Below are positions 35,766 to 45,011 of a stretch of 64,000 bases of DNA, one piece after another. The position numbers and the translations under genes were made by a program. How positions within the stretch are numbered: position 1 is the first letter of the stretch; every line of letters begins with the position of its first letter. Source of the stretch: Streptomyces achromogenes (GTDB lineage Bacteria; Actinomycetota; Actinomycetes; Streptomycetales; Streptomycetaceae); NCBI RefSeq assembly GCF_030816715.1, contig NZ_JAUSYH010000001.1, positions 2,170,001 to 2,234,000 on the forward strand, read 5' to 3'. The notes under the pieces are model-generated. The model was not told the origin of the DNA, did no database searches, and worked only from the letters and a program-made list of their open reading frames with translations.

Positions 35766-36560
35766 CTAGCCAGTGGTCTTGCCCACCTGGTCGGAGGTCT
35801 CCTCCTCCACGTCGGCCATCGCCGGGTCGAGGAGGCGGGAGAGGAAGTGGCGGGTGCGCTCGTGCCGCGGAGCGCCGATGACCTGGGCGGGGGCGCCGTC
35901 CTCGACGATCACTCCGCCGTCCATGAAGACGACCCGGTCGGCGACCTCGCGGGCGAAGCTCATCTCGTGGGTGACGACCATCATCGTCATGCCCTCGTTC
36001 GCCAGCATGCGCATGACGGCCAGGACGTCCCCGACCAGCTCCGGGTCGAGCGCGGACGTCGGCTCGTCGAAGAGCATCACGTCGGGGCCCATGGCCAGCG
36101 CGCGGGCGATCGCGACGCGCTGCTGCTGGCCGCCGGAGAGGGAGGAGGGATAGGCGTGCGCCTTCTCCGACAGGCCCACCCGCTCCAGGTTCCGGGCCGC
36201 GACCTCGGCGGCCTTTGCCTTGCCGCGGCCGAGCACCCGGCGCTGCGGCAGCGTCAGGTTCTCGGTCACCGACAGGTGCGGGAACAGGTTGAACTGCTGG
36301 AAGACCATGCCGATACGGCGTCGCACGGCGTCGATGTCGACATCGGGGTCGGTGAGCTCGGTGCCGCCGACGAAGACCTGGCCCTTCGTCGGTTCCTCCA
36401 GCAGGTTCACGCAGCGCAGCAGCGTCGACTTGCCGGAGCCGGAGGGGCCGATCACGCAGACGACCTCGCCCCGGCCGATCTCCAGGTCGATGCCCCGCAG
36501 CACCTCGTTGTCGCCGAACGCCTTGTGCAGGCCGCGCACTTCGATCTCGGGTCGGCTCAT
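35766..36560 (-). CDS. Polar amino acid ABC transporter, ATP-binding protein
   Basis: A 264-residue ABC ATPase of the polar amino acid (GlnQ/HisP-like) class. Walker A is GPSGSGKST, signature [17 protein letters not shown], Walker [18 protein letters not shown], and the H-loop [16 protein letters not shown]. The segment [17 protein letters not shown] is typical of amino acid importers. ATG 36560 overlaps the stop of the permease gene (ATGA). The C-terminus is acidic ([14 protein letters not shown]). It drives uptake with the permease and binding protein encoded upstream. Confidence 0.95.
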   Translation of the reverse strand: MSRPEIEVRGLHKAFGDNEVLRGIDLEIGRGEVVCVIGPSGSGKSTLLRCVNLLEEPTKGQVFVGGTELTDPDVDIDAVRRRIGMVFQQFNLFPHLSVTENLTLPQRRVLGRGKAKAAEVAARNLERVGLSEKAHAYPSSLSGGQQQRVAIARALAMGPDVMLFDEPTSALDPELVGDVLAVMRMLANEGMTMMVVTHEMSFAREVADRVVFMDGGVIVEDGAPAQVIGAPRHERTRHFLSRLLDPAMADVEEETSDQVGKTTG

Positions 36561-37390
36561 TTCACGGCCTCCTGGGCCTTGGCCTCCATGCGGCGCACGA
36601 CGAAGCCGAGCGGGACGGTCACCAGCAGGTAGCACAGGCCGGCGACCAGGATCGGCGTGGAGTTGGCGGTGTCGCTGGCCAGATCCCGGCCGAACTTGGA
36701 CAGTTCGCGCTCCTGAAGGGTCACACCGAGGAGCAGGACCAGGGAGGAGTCCTTGAAGAGGATGATCAGTTCGTTGGTGAGCGGCGGCAGGATGATCCGG
36801 AACGCCTGCGGGATGACGATGGAGATCATCGCGCGGGCGGGCGAGAAGCCCAGCGAGCGCGCCGCCTCCGTCTGCCCCTTGGGCACCGCCTGGATGCCCG
36901 CGCGGAACGTCTCCGCCATGTACGCGGCGCCCACCAGGCCGAGCGCGAGGGCCGCCTTGCCGTAGGTGCCGCCGACGATCTCCGTGCCGGGGAAGGCCAA
37001 CGGCACGGCCACGCCGATGAACACGAAGATCAGCAGGGCGGGCAGACCCCGGAAGATCTCGATGTACACGCCGGCCACCCAGCGGTACGGGCCCACCGAG
37101 GACAGCCGCATCAGCGCGATGACCAGGCCGAGCACCAGCCCCAGCAGGAAGCCCGACAGGGTGTACAGGACGGTGTTCTTCAGCGCCAGCGTGATGACGT
37201 CCGGGAACATCTCCTTCGCGATGTCCCACTGGGCGAACTGGTTCTTCAGCCGGCCCCAGTCGGCCGTCACCGCGAAGACGATCACGGCGGCGACGAACAC
37301 GGCGTACTGCGCGCCGCGCGACAGCCGGCGCCTCTGCCGCCGGGTCGGTCCCTTCCTCTTCGGCCGGAGCGGTACGTCCGCGGCGGTCAT
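36557..37390 (-). CDS. Polar amino acid ABC transporter, permease protein
   Basis: A 277-residue inner-membrane permease of the HisM/GlnP type. A basic N-terminus ([20 protein letters not shown]) precedes five to six helices, with the family start [20 protein letters not shown], the [17 protein letters not shown] segment, and the EAA loop [20 protein letters not shown] with [10 protein letters not shown] that contacts the ATPase. ATG 37390 overlaps the stop of the binding-protein gene (ATGA). Only one permease gene is present, so it probably acts as a homodimer. Confidence 0.93.
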   Translation of the reverse strand: MTAADVPLRPKRKGPTRRQRRRLSRGAQYAVFVAAVIVFAVTADWGRLKNQFAQWDIAKEMFPDVITLALKNTVLYTLSGFLLGLVLGLVIALMRLSSVGPYRWVAGVYIEIFRGLPALLIFVFIGVAVPLAFPGTEIVGGTYGKAALALGLVGAAYMAETFRAGIQAVPKGQTEAARSLGFSPARAMISIVIPQAFRIILPPLTNELIILFKDSSLVLLLGVTLQERELSKFGRDLASDTANSTPILVAGLCYLLVTVPLGFVVRRMEAKAQEAVK

Positions 37391-38238
37391 GACGCCGACG
37401 GGGAGGCCGCGGACGCGTCGTACGGGCCGATCCACTTCTCGTACAGCGTCTTGTACGTGCCGTCGGCCTTGGCGTCCGCCAGCGCCTTGTTGATCGCGGC
37501 GACCAGCTTCGCGTTGCCCTTCTTCACCGTGAAGCCGTACTGCTCGCCGGTGTTGAGGTTGTCGACGACCTTGAAGGCGTCGGCGTTGGCCTTGTCCTTC
37601 AGCCAGCCCTGGACCACCGGGTAGTCGATGATGACGGCCTTGACCTGACCGGTGCGCAGTCCGTTGAGGACGGCGTCGGAGGACTCGAAGGAGACCGCGT
37701 CGAAGCCCTGCTTCTCGGCGTAGTCCTCGCCGGTGGTCTGCGCCTGCGCGCCCAGCTTGACGCCCTTGGCCTTCACGTCGGCGAGCGAGGTGACGCCCGC
37801 GCCCTTGTCGACCAGGACGGCCTGGGTGGCCTCGAAGTAGGGGTCGGAGAAGTCGACGTTCTTCTTGCGCTCGTCGGTGATGGTCATGCCGGCCGCGGCA
37901 AGGTCGCACTGGCCGGAGTTCAGGAAGGCGCCGGTCTTGAAGTTCTCGAAGGGCGTGTCGACGATCGCCTGCTTCACGCCGAGGTTCTTGGCGACCAGGT
38001 CGATCAGGGAGACGTCGAAGCCCTGCACCTTGCCGTCGATCTCCGACTGGAAGGGCGGGTAGGGCAGATGGGTGCAGGTGGTGAGCCGGCCCGCCTTGAC
38101 GAGCTCGACCCCGCCGGCGGCGGTCTTGGAGCCGCTGCCGCCGTCGTCGCTCGACGTGCAGGCGGCCACGAGCACGAGCCCGGCCGTCGCGGTGACAGCG
38201 GCCAGGATGCGGGTCCGGCGCCCGGAGAGGGGGATCAC
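37387..38238 (-). CDS. Polar amino acid ABC transporter, substrate-binding lipoprotein
   Basis: A 283-residue solute-binding protein of family 3. It has a lipoprotein signal with the lipobox ending LVAAC (Cys at residue 27) after an Arg-containing start, then a Gly/Ser linker. The binding domain shows [20 protein letters not shown], the typical start of this family, and [20 protein letters not shown]. The ligand is an amino acid or a related polar compound. Start GTG 38238. A promoter with TATAAT and a palindrome over its -35 lie just upstream. Confidence 0.92.
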   Translation of the reverse strand: MIPLSGRRTRILAAVTATAGLVLVAACTSSDDGGSGSKTAAGGVELVKAGRLTTCTHLPYPPFQSEIDGKVQGFDVSLIDLVAKNLGVKQAIVDTPFENFKTGAFLNSGQCDLAAAGMTITDERKKNVDFSDPYFEATQAVLVDKGAGVTSLADVKAKGVKLGAQAQTTGEDYAEKQGFDAVSFESSDAVLNGLRTGQVKAVIIDYPVVQGWLKDKANADAFKVVDNLNTGEQYGFTVKKGNAKLVAAINKALADAKADGTYKTLYEKWIGPYDASAASPSAS

Positions 38239-38256
38239 GGCGGGCCTTCCTGTAAG

Positions 38257-38302
38257 GGAACTATGGGTTCCGATTATAAGGATGAGTTTGAGTCTCTCAA
38301 AC
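38257..38302 (-). promoter_or_regulatory. Promoter and candidate operators of the ABC transporter operon
   Basis: On the minus strand TTGAGA (38300-38295) and TATAAT (38278-38273) are spaced by 16 bases, close to a consensus housekeeping promoter and unusually good for this genome. A perfect palindrome, GTTTGAG-TCT-CTCAAAC (38286-38302), covers the -35. A second inverted repeat, GGAAC-tatgg-GTTCC (38257-38271), lies near the expected transcription start. A repressor bound here could control the transporter and perhaps also the divergent aminotransferase gene. No regulator is encoded beside it. Confidence 0.7.
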
Positions 38303-38411
38303 CAATCCGATGGCCACGAGGTCGTCCGACCTACGAAGTCACCAGTGGAGAGGGGGGAGGATGTCCCGGTTACTCTCGTCCCTCTACCCCGTCAGCGAAG
38401 AGAGCACCGTC

Positions 38412-39512
38412 GTGACACACCCGTTCCTGGACCTCGCACCGCTGAGCGCCGCACATTTCGCCTCGATCGAGGACCGGGTGGCCCGGCTGCTGGACACCCG
38501 GCAGGACGTCGTGGTCATGCAGGGCGAGGCACTGCTGCCCCTGGAGGGGGCGATCCGGGGCGCGGCGGGTCCGGGCACCACGGCCCTCAACGTGATCACC
38601 GGCCCGTACGGGCAGACCTTCGGCGACTGGCTGCGGGACTGCGGCGCGACCGTGATCGACCTGGCGGTCCCCTTCCACACGGCGGTGACGGCGGCACAGG
38701 TCCGCGAGGCGTTCGCCGAGCACCCGGAGATCGACTTCGTGTCGCTGGTGCACGCGGAGGCGGCGACCGGAAACACCAACCCGGTCGCGGCCGTCGGCGA
38801 GGTGGTGCGGGAGCACGGCGCGCTGTTCTACCTGGACGCGGTCGCCTCGATCGGCGCGGAGCCGGTGCTGCCGGACGCGTGGGGCGTGGACCTGTGCGTG
38901 ATCGGCGCGCAGAAGGCGATGGGCGGCCCGGCGGGCGTGTCGGCGGTCTCGGTGAGCGAGCGGGCGTGGACGCGGATGTCCGCGAACCCGCAGGCCCCGC
39001 GCCGCTCCTACCTGTCCCTGCTGGACTGGAAGCAGCGCTGGATCGACGGCGGCCGCACGGCCCTGCCGCACGCGCCGGCGCAGTTGGAGATGCTGGCCCT
39101 CGAGGCGTGCGTCGAGCGGATCGAGACCGAGGGGCTGAAGACGGTGATGGCCCGTCACGCGTCCGCGGCGGCGGCGACGCGGGCGGGCGCGTCGGCGCTG
39201 GGCGGCGGGCTCGAGCCGTATGTGCACGACGCGGCGGAGGCGGCGCCGGTCGCCACGACGCTGCGGGCGCCGGCGGGCGTGCCGGCGTCGGAGCTGGTGG
39301 CCCGGGCGCTGGCGATCGACCCCGCGCTGCCGCTGGCCGCGGGCGGGGGCGCGCCGGCCGGTGAGATGATCCGGGTCAACCACTACGGGGCGGACGCGAC
39401 CCTGGGCGCGGTGCGGGGATGCCTGGCCGCCCTGGGCGCCGCCCTGACCGGGAAGGGCCTGCCCGTCGACCTGGACGCGGCCCGCCGGGCCACGGAGCGC
39501 GGCCGGAACTGA
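38412..39512 (+). CDS. Class V aminotransferase-fold PLP enzyme (alanine-glyoxylate aminotransferase-like)
   Basis: A 366-residue PLP-dependent enzyme of the class V group, similar in layout to alanine-glyoxylate and serine-pyruvate aminotransferases. Visible are MQGEALLPLEGAIRG, LDAVASIGAEPVLPDAWGVD and the PLP-lysine region VIGAQKAMGGPAGVSAV. ATG 38361 or GTG 38412 are possible starts; I choose GTG 38412 (VTHPFLDLAPLS) because family sequence begins there, but ATG 38361, with GGAG ten bases before it, would add 17 residues. It is divergent from the amino-acid ABC operon and may process the imported compound. Confidence 0.85.
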   Translation: MTHPFLDLAPLSAAHFASIEDRVARLLDTRQDVVVMQGEALLPLEGAIRGAAGPGTTALNVITGPYGQTFGDWLRDCGATVIDLAVPFHTAVTAAQVREAFAEHPEIDFVSLVHAEAATGNTNPVAAVGEVVREHGALFYLDAVASIGAEPVLPDAWGVDLCVIGAQKAMGGPAGVSAVSVSERAWTRMSANPQAPRRSYLSLLDWKQRWIDGGRTALPHAPAQLEMLALEACVERIETEGLKTVMARHASAAAATRAGASALGGGLEPYVHDAAEAAPVATTLRAPAGVPASELVARALAIDPALPLAAGGGAPAGEMIRVNHYGADATLGAVRGCLAALGAALTGKGLPVDLDAARRATERGRN

Positions 39513-39524
39513 CGGCACCACCAG

Positions 39525-39655
39525 GACCGACCGGAGGAACGGCGAGAACCGACCGGAGGAACGGCGAGAACCGACCGGAGGGGCGACGGGAACCGACCGG
39601 AGGGGCGACGGGAACCGACCGGAGGGGCGACGGGAACCGATCGGAAGGCCGAACC
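39525..39655. repeat. 22-bp tandem repeat, six units
   Basis: Five full units and one 21-base first unit run head to tail. Units 1-2 read GAACCGACCGGAGGAACGGC plus GA (unit 1 lacks one A) and units 3-5 GAACCGACCGGAGGGGCGAC plus GG; the sixth is degenerate. The array fills most of the 201-base gap between the aminotransferase stop and the DinB gene. The period is not a multiple of three, so it is not part of a coding frame. There are no spacers between units, so this is not a CRISPR array. Confidence 0.9.
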
Positions 39656-39713
39656 GGCCGGACGGCGGCCGGAATCGGCCGTCGGTGTCGGAGGCCGGTG
39701 GCATGCTGCCGTC

Positions 39714-40241
39714 ATGACCACCGACGCGCACCGGAAACTTCCCGACGGCCGCCCGGTCCCGCTGCTGACCGGCGAGGAACTCCCCATGCTGGAGAGCTGG
39801 CTGGCGTTCCACCGGGCCACGCTGGAGCTGAAGTGCGCCGGGCTGGACGACGGGCAGGCGCGGACGGCGTCCGCCGAGCCGTCCTCGCTCACCCTCCTCG
39901 GCCTGGTGCAGCATCTCGCCGAGGTCGAACGCAACTGGTTCCAGCGGGCGTTCGCCGGTCTCGAGGTGCCGCCGGTCTTCGGGGAGAGGACCGGCTACGC
40001 ACTCGACGCGGACCGCGGCCTCGACGAGGCGCTGACCGTCTGGCGGCGGGAGATCGCCCGCGGGCGCGAGCTGATCGCCGGGCGGTCGCTCGAGGACACC
40101 GGCCGGATCGTGGACGGCCCGATGGCCGGGCTCGAGGTCAGCCTGCGCTGGGTGCTCGTCCACATGATCGAGGAGTACGCCCGCCACAACGGCCACGCCG
40201 ACATTCTCCGCGAGCGCATCGACGGAGTGACCGGAACCTGA
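39714..40241 (+). CDS. DinB family protein (DUF664-like)
   Basis: A 175-residue protein of the DinB/DUF664 four-helix group, relatives of mycothiol-dependent enzymes. The metal-site histidines appear in [16 protein letters not shown] near residue 70 and [20 protein letters not shown] near the C-terminus. The latter is the most typical feature. These proteins are thought to bind a divalent metal and some conjugate thiols such as mycothiol; the reaction here is unknown. Start ATG 39714. It sits alone between the repeat array and the ectoine promoter region. Confidence 0.88.
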   Translation: MTTDAHRKLPDGRPVPLLTGEELPMLESWLAFHRATLELKCAGLDDGQARTASAEPSSLTLLGLVQHLAEVERNWFQRAFAGLEVPPVFGERTGYALDADRGLDEALTVWRREIARGRELIAGRSLEDTGRIVDGPMAGLEVSLRWVLVHMIEEYARHNGHADILRERIDGVTGT

Positions 40242-40509
40242 ACGGAAGGTAATTCGGAAATTCATTCCGGATATTTTTCGGGGACTTCCCCGCGATAGCT
40301 TTCCCGAGTGCTTCTGCCCCACTTTCCCATGCCTAAACGCAGTAATTTCCGGGTGCCCCGGAACTGCGTGACGCATTGCACAAGTTCGACTATATGCACC
40401 TTTTGCGCGGTGTGAATCAGGACAAACAGGGCTCCCGCCTCTCCGGCATCACGGAATCACCACGGCCTCTCCATGCGTTATCGAATTTCGCTCGGTAAGT
40501 TCCATCCGC
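40242..40509 (+). promoter_or_regulatory. 268-base AT-richer region upstream of ectABCD
   Basis: This gap is clearly richer in A/T than the rest of the window (runs such as GGATATTTTTCG, CTATATGCACCTTTTG, GTTATCGAATTTCG) and must contain the ectoine promoter. A CGGGG-ACTT-CCCCG hairpin lies at 40279-40292 and could end the DinB transcript. I see no unambiguous -35/-10 pair and no regulator gene such as ectR nearby, so the osmotic control cannot be read from this window. Confidence 0.55.
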
Positions 40510-41016
40510 ATGACTGCCGCACAAGCAGACCTGCGTATCGACCGCCCGTCGGTGGCTGACGGAGCCGCCCTCTGGCGTCTCGCCAAGGAATCCGGAACGC
40601 TCGATCTGAACTCCTCCTACAGCTATCTGCTGTGGTGCCGCGACTTCGCCGGCACCTCGGCGGTGGCGCGCGCGGAGGACGGCGCGCCGGTCGGTTTCGT
40701 CACCGGCTACGTACGGCCGGAGGACCCGCGCACCCTGCTGGTCTGGCAGGTGGCCGTCGACGCCGCCCACCGAGGTCGCGGACTCGCCGCCGCGCTGCTC
40801 GACGGGCTGACCGCGCGACTCGCCGCCCAGCGCCCGCTCACCACCGTCGAGACCACCATCACGCCGGGCAACACCGCCTCCGAGCGGCTGTTCGCCTCGT
40901 ACGCCGAACGGCACGGGGCGACCGTCACCCGCGAGGTGCTGTTCGGCGCCGGGCTGTTCCCCGACGGCCCGCACGACCCCGAGGTGCTGTACCGGATCGG
41001 CCCGCTCTCCTTCTGA
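40510..41016 (+). CDS. ectA: L-2,4-diaminobutyrate acetyltransferase EctA
   Basis: A 168-residue GNAT acetyltransferase, the second step of ectoine synthesis (diaminobutyrate to gamma-N-acetyldiaminobutyrate). EctA sequence is clear: LRIDRPSVADGAALWRLAKE, SGTLDLNSSYSYLLWCRDFA, and the acetyl-CoA loop AVDAAHRGRGLAAALLDGL, then TTVETTITPGNTASERLF. ATG 40510 is preceded by a weak GGTAAG. It opens the ectA-ectB-ectC-ectD run, with 83 bases to ectB. Confidence 0.96.
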   Translation: MTAAQADLRIDRPSVADGAALWRLAKESGTLDLNSSYSYLLWCRDFAGTSAVARAEDGAPVGFVTGYVRPEDPRTLLVWQVAVDAAHRGRGLAAALLDGLTARLAAQRPLTTVETTITPGNTASERLFASYAERHGATVTREVLFGAGLFPDGPHDPEVLYRIGPLSF

Positions 41017-41099
41017 TCCGCCCGCGCTCTCCCGCCTCCCCCCGCGTCCCCGCCCCCGTACCGCTCTCCTGCCGACCCCACACAAGGAGTGTTTTCGCC

Positions 41100-42371
41100 G
41101 TGACCCTCACCCAGCCCGACCTCAGCGTCTTCGAGACCCTCGAATCCGAGGTGCGCAGCTACTGCCGCGGCTGGCCCGTCGTCTTCGACCGCGCGCAGGG
41201 CAGCCGCATGTACGACGAGGACGGCCATCGGTACCTGGACTTCTTCGCCGGCGCCGGATCGCTCAACTACGGCCACAACAACCCCGTGCTGAAACGGGCG
41301 CTGATCGACTACCTGCTGCGGGACGGCGTCACGCACGGGCTCGACATGTCGACGGTCGCCAAGCGGACGTTCCTGCAGACCTTCCAGGACCTGGTGCTGC
41401 GCCCCCGTGACCTGCCCTACAAGGTCATGTTCCCGGGCCCGACGGGCACCAACGCCGTGGAGTCCGCACTGAAGCTGGCGCGGAAGGTGAAGGGCCGCGA
41501 GGCCATCGTGTCGTTCACCAACGCCTTCCACGGCATGTCCCTCGGGTCGCTCGCCGTGACCGGCAACGCCTTCAAGCGGGCCGGCGCCGGCGTCCCCCTG
41601 GTGCACGGCACGCCGATGCCGTTCGACAACTACTTCGACGGCCAGGTCCCGGACTTCCTCTGGTTCGAGCGGCTGCTCGAGGACCAGGGCTCCGGCCTCA
41701 ACAAGCCCGCCGCCGTGATCGTCGAGACCGTGCAGGGCGAGGGCGGCATCAACGCCGCGCGTCCGGAGTGGCTGCGGGCGCTCAAGGATCTGTGCGAGCG
41801 CCAGGACATGCTGCTGATCGTCGACGACATCCAGATGGGGTGCGGGCGCACCGGGGCCTTCTTCTCCTTCGAGGAGGCCGGCATCGTCCCGGACATCGTC
41901 ACGGTGTCCAAGTCCATCAGCGGCTACGGACTGCCCATGTCGCTCTGCCTGTTCCGGCCGGAGCTCGACGTGTGGGAGCCGGGCGAGCACAACGGCACCT
42001 TCCGCGGCAACAACCCGGCCTTCGTCACCGCCACCGCCGCGCTCGAGACGTACTGGGCCGACGGGTCGGCCATGGAGAAGCAGACCCGGACGCGCGGCGA
42101 GCAGATCGAGCAGGGGCTCATCTCGATCACCGAGGAGAACCTCGCCGACGTCAAGGAGTACCGGGGCCGCGGTCTGGTGTGGGGCCTGGAGTTCCACGAG
42201 AAGGAGCGGGCCGGCCGGGTCGCGCGGCGCGCCTTCGAACTCGGGCTGCTGATCGAGACGTCCGGCCCGGAGAGCGAGGTCGTCAAGCTGCTGCCGGCGC
42301 TGACCATCACCCCGGAGGAGCTGGACGAGGGCCTGAGCATCGTCGCCCGGGCCGTGCGGGAGACCGTCTGA
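41100..42371 (+). CDS. ectB: Diaminobutyrate-2-oxoglutarate aminotransferase EctB
   Basis: A 423-residue class III aminotransferase, the first ectoine step: aspartate semialdehyde plus glutamate to diaminobutyrate. Typical are FETLESEVRSYCRGWPVVFD, FPGPTGTNAVESALKLARKV, IVDDIQMGCGRTGAFFSFEE, and the PLP lysine in TVSKSISGYGLPMS. Start GTG 41100 has AAGGAG ten bases upstream. Length is normal and the C-terminus (SIVARAVRETV) is complete. It follows ectA and precedes ectC by 99 bases. Confidence 0.97.
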   Translation: MTLTQPDLSVFETLESEVRSYCRGWPVVFDRAQGSRMYDEDGHRYLDFFAGAGSLNYGHNNPVLKRALIDYLLRDGVTHGLDMSTVAKRTFLQTFQDLVLRPRDLPYKVMFPGPTGTNAVESALKLARKVKGREAIVSFTNAFHGMSLGSLAVTGNAFKRAGAGVPLVHGTPMPFDNYFDGQVPDFLWFERLLEDQGSGLNKPAAVIVETVQGEGGINAARPEWLRALKDLCERQDMLLIVDDIQMGCGRTGAFFSFEEAGIVPDIVTVSKSISGYGLPMSLCLFRPELDVWEPGEHNGTFRGNNPAFVTATAALETYWADGSAMEKQTRTRGEQIEQGLISITEENLADVKEYRGRGLVWGLEFHEKERAGRVARRAFELGLLIETSGPESEVVKLLPALTITPEELDEGLSIVARAVRETV

Positions 42372-42470
42372 CGCTCCCGTGCGGGCCGGCCGCGACCCCG
42401 GCCCGGCCCGCGCACCGGCCGCTTCGGCGGCCGGGCCATCCGTCACCTACCTAGGAGGCATCGCGACACC

Positions 42471-42884
42471 GTGATCGTCCGTTCGTTCAAGGACATCGAG
42501 GGCACCGACCGGCATGTGCGGGCGGCGTCCGGCACCTGGGAGAGCAAACGCATCGTCCTGGCCCGGGAGCGTGTCGGATTCTCGCTGCACGAAACGATTC
42601 TGTACGCGGGCACCGAGACGTCGATGCACTACGCGAACCACGTCGAGGCCGTCGTCTGCGTCGAGGGCGAGGCCGAGCTGACCGACCACGAGAGCGGGCT
42701 GACGCACACCGTCACGCCCGGCACCATGTACCTCCTCGACGGGCACGAGCGGCACACGCTGCGCGTCAAGGAGGACTTCCGCTGCCTCTGCGTGTTCAAC
42801 CCGCCCGTCACCGGACGGGAGGACCACGACGAGAACGGCGTCTACCCCCTGCTGACCGAGCCCGAGGAGGTGCAGGCATCGTGA
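42471..42884 (+). CDS. ectC: L-ectoine synthase EctC
   Basis: A 137-residue cupin enzyme that closes gamma-N-acetyldiaminobutyrate to ectoine. Typical are [22 protein letters not shown] start (GTG here), [20 protein letters not shown] with [14 protein letters not shown], and the second cupin half [18 protein letters not shown]. The Glu and His of the metal site are in those segments. GTG 42471 has AGGAGG 12 bases upstream, a slightly long spacing. Its stop overlaps the ectD start (GTGA). Confidence 0.97.
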   Translation: MIVRSFKDIEGTDRHVRAASGTWESKRIVLARERVGFSLHETILYAGTETSMHYANHVEAVVCVEGEAELTDHESGLTHTVTPGTMYLLDGHERHTLRVKEDFRCLCVFNPPVTGREDHDENGVYPLLTEPEEVQAS

Positions 42885-43819
42885 CCACGCTCACCGATCT
42901 CTACCCCACCCGTGGCACCACCGAGGTGTCCGTCCCCCGCCAGGACCCCGTCCTCTGGGGCTCCCCCGACGCCCCCGGCCCGATCCCGGCCGCCGCTCTG
43001 CACTCCTACGAGCGCGACGGCTTCCTCACCGTCGACCAGCTGATCGGCGACGACGAGGTCGCCGTGTACCGGCGTGAGCTGGAGCGGCTCGTCACCGACC
43101 CGGAGATCCGGGCGGACGAGCGGTCGATCGTCGAGCCGCGCTCGAAGGAGATCCGGTCCGTCTTCGAGGTGCACAAGCTCAGCCAGGTGTTCGCCGCGCT
43201 GGTCCGTGACGAGCGGGTCGTCGGGCGGGCCCGGCAGATCCTGGGGTCGGACGTGTACGTCCACCAGTCGCGGATCAACGTCAAGCCGGGCTTCGGGGCC
43301 GGGGGCTTCTACTGGCACTCCGACTTCGAGACCTGGCACGCCGAGGACGGGCTGCCGAACATGCGGACGGTGTCCGTGTCGATCGCGCTGACCGAGAACC
43401 TCGACACCAACGGCGGACTCATGATCATGCCGGGTTCGCACCGGACGTTCCTGGGCTGCGCCGGGGCCACGCCGAAGGACAACTACAAGCAGTCGCTGCA
43501 GATGCAGGACGCGGGCACGCCGTCCGACGAGGCGCTCACCTCGATGGCGGATGCCCACGGCATCAGGCTGTTCACCGGCAGGGCCGGTTCGGCGACCTGG
43601 TTCGACTGCAACTGCATGCACGGGTCGGGCGACAACATCACGCCCTACCCGCGCAGCAACGTCTTCATCGTGTTCAACAGCGTGGAGAACACGGCGGTGG
43701 AGCCGTTCGCGGCGCCGATCCGCCGTCCGGAGTTCATCGGGGCCAGGGACTTCACTTCACCCCGGTGCGATGAGCCGCTGCGCGACGAGCCGCTGCCCGG
43801 TCCCCTGACGCCGGGCTGA
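42881..43819 (+). CDS. ectD: Ectoine hydroxylase EctD
   Basis: A 312-residue Fe(II)/2-oxoglutarate dioxygenase that makes 5-hydroxyectoine. The iron triad is present: His146 and Asp148 in [11 protein letters not shown] and His247 in [11 protein letters not shown], the positions known for EctD. The ectoine-binding region before it ([19 protein letters not shown]) is also typical. GTG 42881 overlaps the ectC stop, so the two are coupled. After the family end ([11 protein letters not shown]) there is an extra tail of about 20 residues with [12 protein letters not shown]; its last codons lie in the terminator hairpin. Confidence 0.97.
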   Translation: MTTLTDLYPTRGTTEVSVPRQDPVLWGSPDAPGPIPAAALHSYERDGFLTVDQLIGDDEVAVYRRELERLVTDPEIRADERSIVEPRSKEIRSVFEVHKLSQVFAALVRDERVVGRARQILGSDVYVHQSRINVKPGFGAGGFYWHSDFETWHAEDGLPNMRTVSVSIALTENLDTNGGLMIMPGSHRTFLGCAGATPKDNYKQSLQMQDAGTPSDEALTSMADAHGIRLFTGRAGSATWFDCNCMHGSGDNITPYPRSNVFIVFNSVENTAVEPFAAPIRRPEFIGARDFTSPRCDEPLRDEPLPGPLTPG

Positions 43820-43871
43820 CGCGACCGACCGCCGCCGGAAGCTCCCGGCGGCGGTCGGTCGCGTCAGCCCG
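43812..43871. terminator. Bidirectional terminator with 27-bp perfect arms, shared by ectD and the convergent gene
   Basis: Bases 43812-43838 are the exact reverse complement of 43845-43871, with a 6-base loop (AAGCTC). The TGA of ectD lies in the left arm (43817-43819) and the stop of the minus-strand aminotransferase-fold gene lies in the right arm (43864-43866). Both proteins thus end with codons read from the hairpin. The structure should stop transcription from both sides and protect 3' ends. Confidence 0.92.
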
Positions 43872-44916
43872 ACAGGACGTCCAGCAGGCGGTCGACGTCG
43901 GCGGCCGTGTTGTAGAGGTGGAACGCGGCGCGCAGGCTGCCCGCGCGGTCGGAGACCTGGATGCCTGCCGCGGCCAACTCGGGCTGCCGGAAACCGAGTC
44001 CGGGCACCGAGACGATCGCGGAGCCGGGCGCGGGGAGGGGTTCGCGGCCGAGTGCGGCGAGTCCGGCGCGGAAGCGGTCGGCGAGGGCCAGGTCGTGTGC
44101 GCCGATCTCCTCGACGCCGATCTCCTCGACCAGTTCCAGGGAGCGCCGCAGTCCGGCGTAGCCGAGCAGGGCGGGTGCCAGGTCGAACCGCCGTGCGGAG
44201 TGCGCGAGTTCGGCCACCGGGCCGTAACAGCTGTCCCAGGGCTCCTCGCCGGTGACCCAGCCCGCGAGGATCGGCGACAGCCCGCCGAAGTCCTCCGGGA
44301 CGACGAGGAAGGCCGCGCCGTGCGGGCCGAGCAGCCACTTGTAGGACACGGCGGCGGAGAAGTCGTACGCGCCGGCGTCCGTCGGCAGCCAGCCGGCGGA
44401 CTGCGAGAAGTCGACGTAGGTACGTGCCCCGTGCGCCCGGGCCGCCTCGCGCAGGGCGGGCAGGTCGGCGATCCGGCCGTCGGCGGACTGGGCGGCGCTG
44501 ACGGCGACCAGCGCGGTGCCGGGACGGACGGACTCGGCGATCCGCTCCAGCGGGACGGCCCGGACCTTGAGGTCGCCGCGGACGTGGAACGGGTTCAGCA
44601 CGGAGGTGAAGTCGTTTTCCGCCGTGAGCACTTCGGCGCCGGCCGGGAGCGCGGCGGCGATCACCCCGGTGTGCGCGGCGACGGAGGTGCCGAGGGCCAC
44701 CCGGGTCACGGGGACGCCGGCCAGCCGGGCGTAGGCGGCCCGGCAGGCCTCCACGTCCTCGTGCAGCGGGGTCAGCGGCCGCCCCTCGGCCCGCAGCAGC
44801 ACCGCCTCGTGCAGGGCGGCGACCGCCCTCGCGGGCAGCAGGCCGTTGCTCGCGGTGTTCAGATACGTGGTCTTCGGGGTGAACTCGGCACGGACACGGC
44901 TCTCGAAGGTCTCCAT
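43864..44916 (-). CDS. Class V aminotransferase-fold PLP protein (cysteine desulfurase-like)
   Basis: A 350-residue PLP enzyme of the class V fold. It shows YLNTASNGLLPARAV at the start, LVAVSAAQSADGRIADLPAL, TYVDFSQSAGWLPTDAGAYD with the PLP-binding Asp, and the PLP lysine in AVSYKWLLGPHGAAFLVV. The layout is like cysteine desulfurase/isopenicillin epimerase-type proteins, but the desulfurase active Cys loop is not recognisable, so the activity is open. ATG 44916 is favoured; an in-frame ATG at 44952 would add 12 residues. It converges with ectD on the shared hairpin. Confidence 0.85.
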   Translation of the reverse strand: METFESRVRAEFTPKTTYLNTASNGLLPARAVAALHEAVLLRAEGRPLTPLHEDVEACRAAYARLAGVPVTRVALGTSVAAHTGVIAAALPAGAEVLTAENDFTSVLNPFHVRGDLKVRAVPLERIAESVRPGTALVAVSAAQSADGRIADLPALREAARAHGARTYVDFSQSAGWLPTDAGAYDFSAAVSYKWLLGPHGAAFLVVPEDFGGLSPILAGWVTGEEPWDSCYGPVAELAHSARRFDLAPALLGYAGLRRSLELVEEIGVEEIGAHDLALADRFRAGLAALGREPLPAPGSAIVSVPGLGFRQPELAAAGIQVSDRAGSLRAAFHLYNTAADVDRLLDVLSG

Positions 44917-45011
44917 GCCTCCACTCTGGGCCCCACGGATCTCCCCGTCCATTGCCGATTTTTACGCGATTCCCCTAAGGAACGCTTATGGATGGGCGCT
45001 GACCTGAGGTT

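Noticed and set aside
39525..39655. CRISPR array
   Set aside because: Repeat units are directly adjacent with no spacers, and no cas genes are present.
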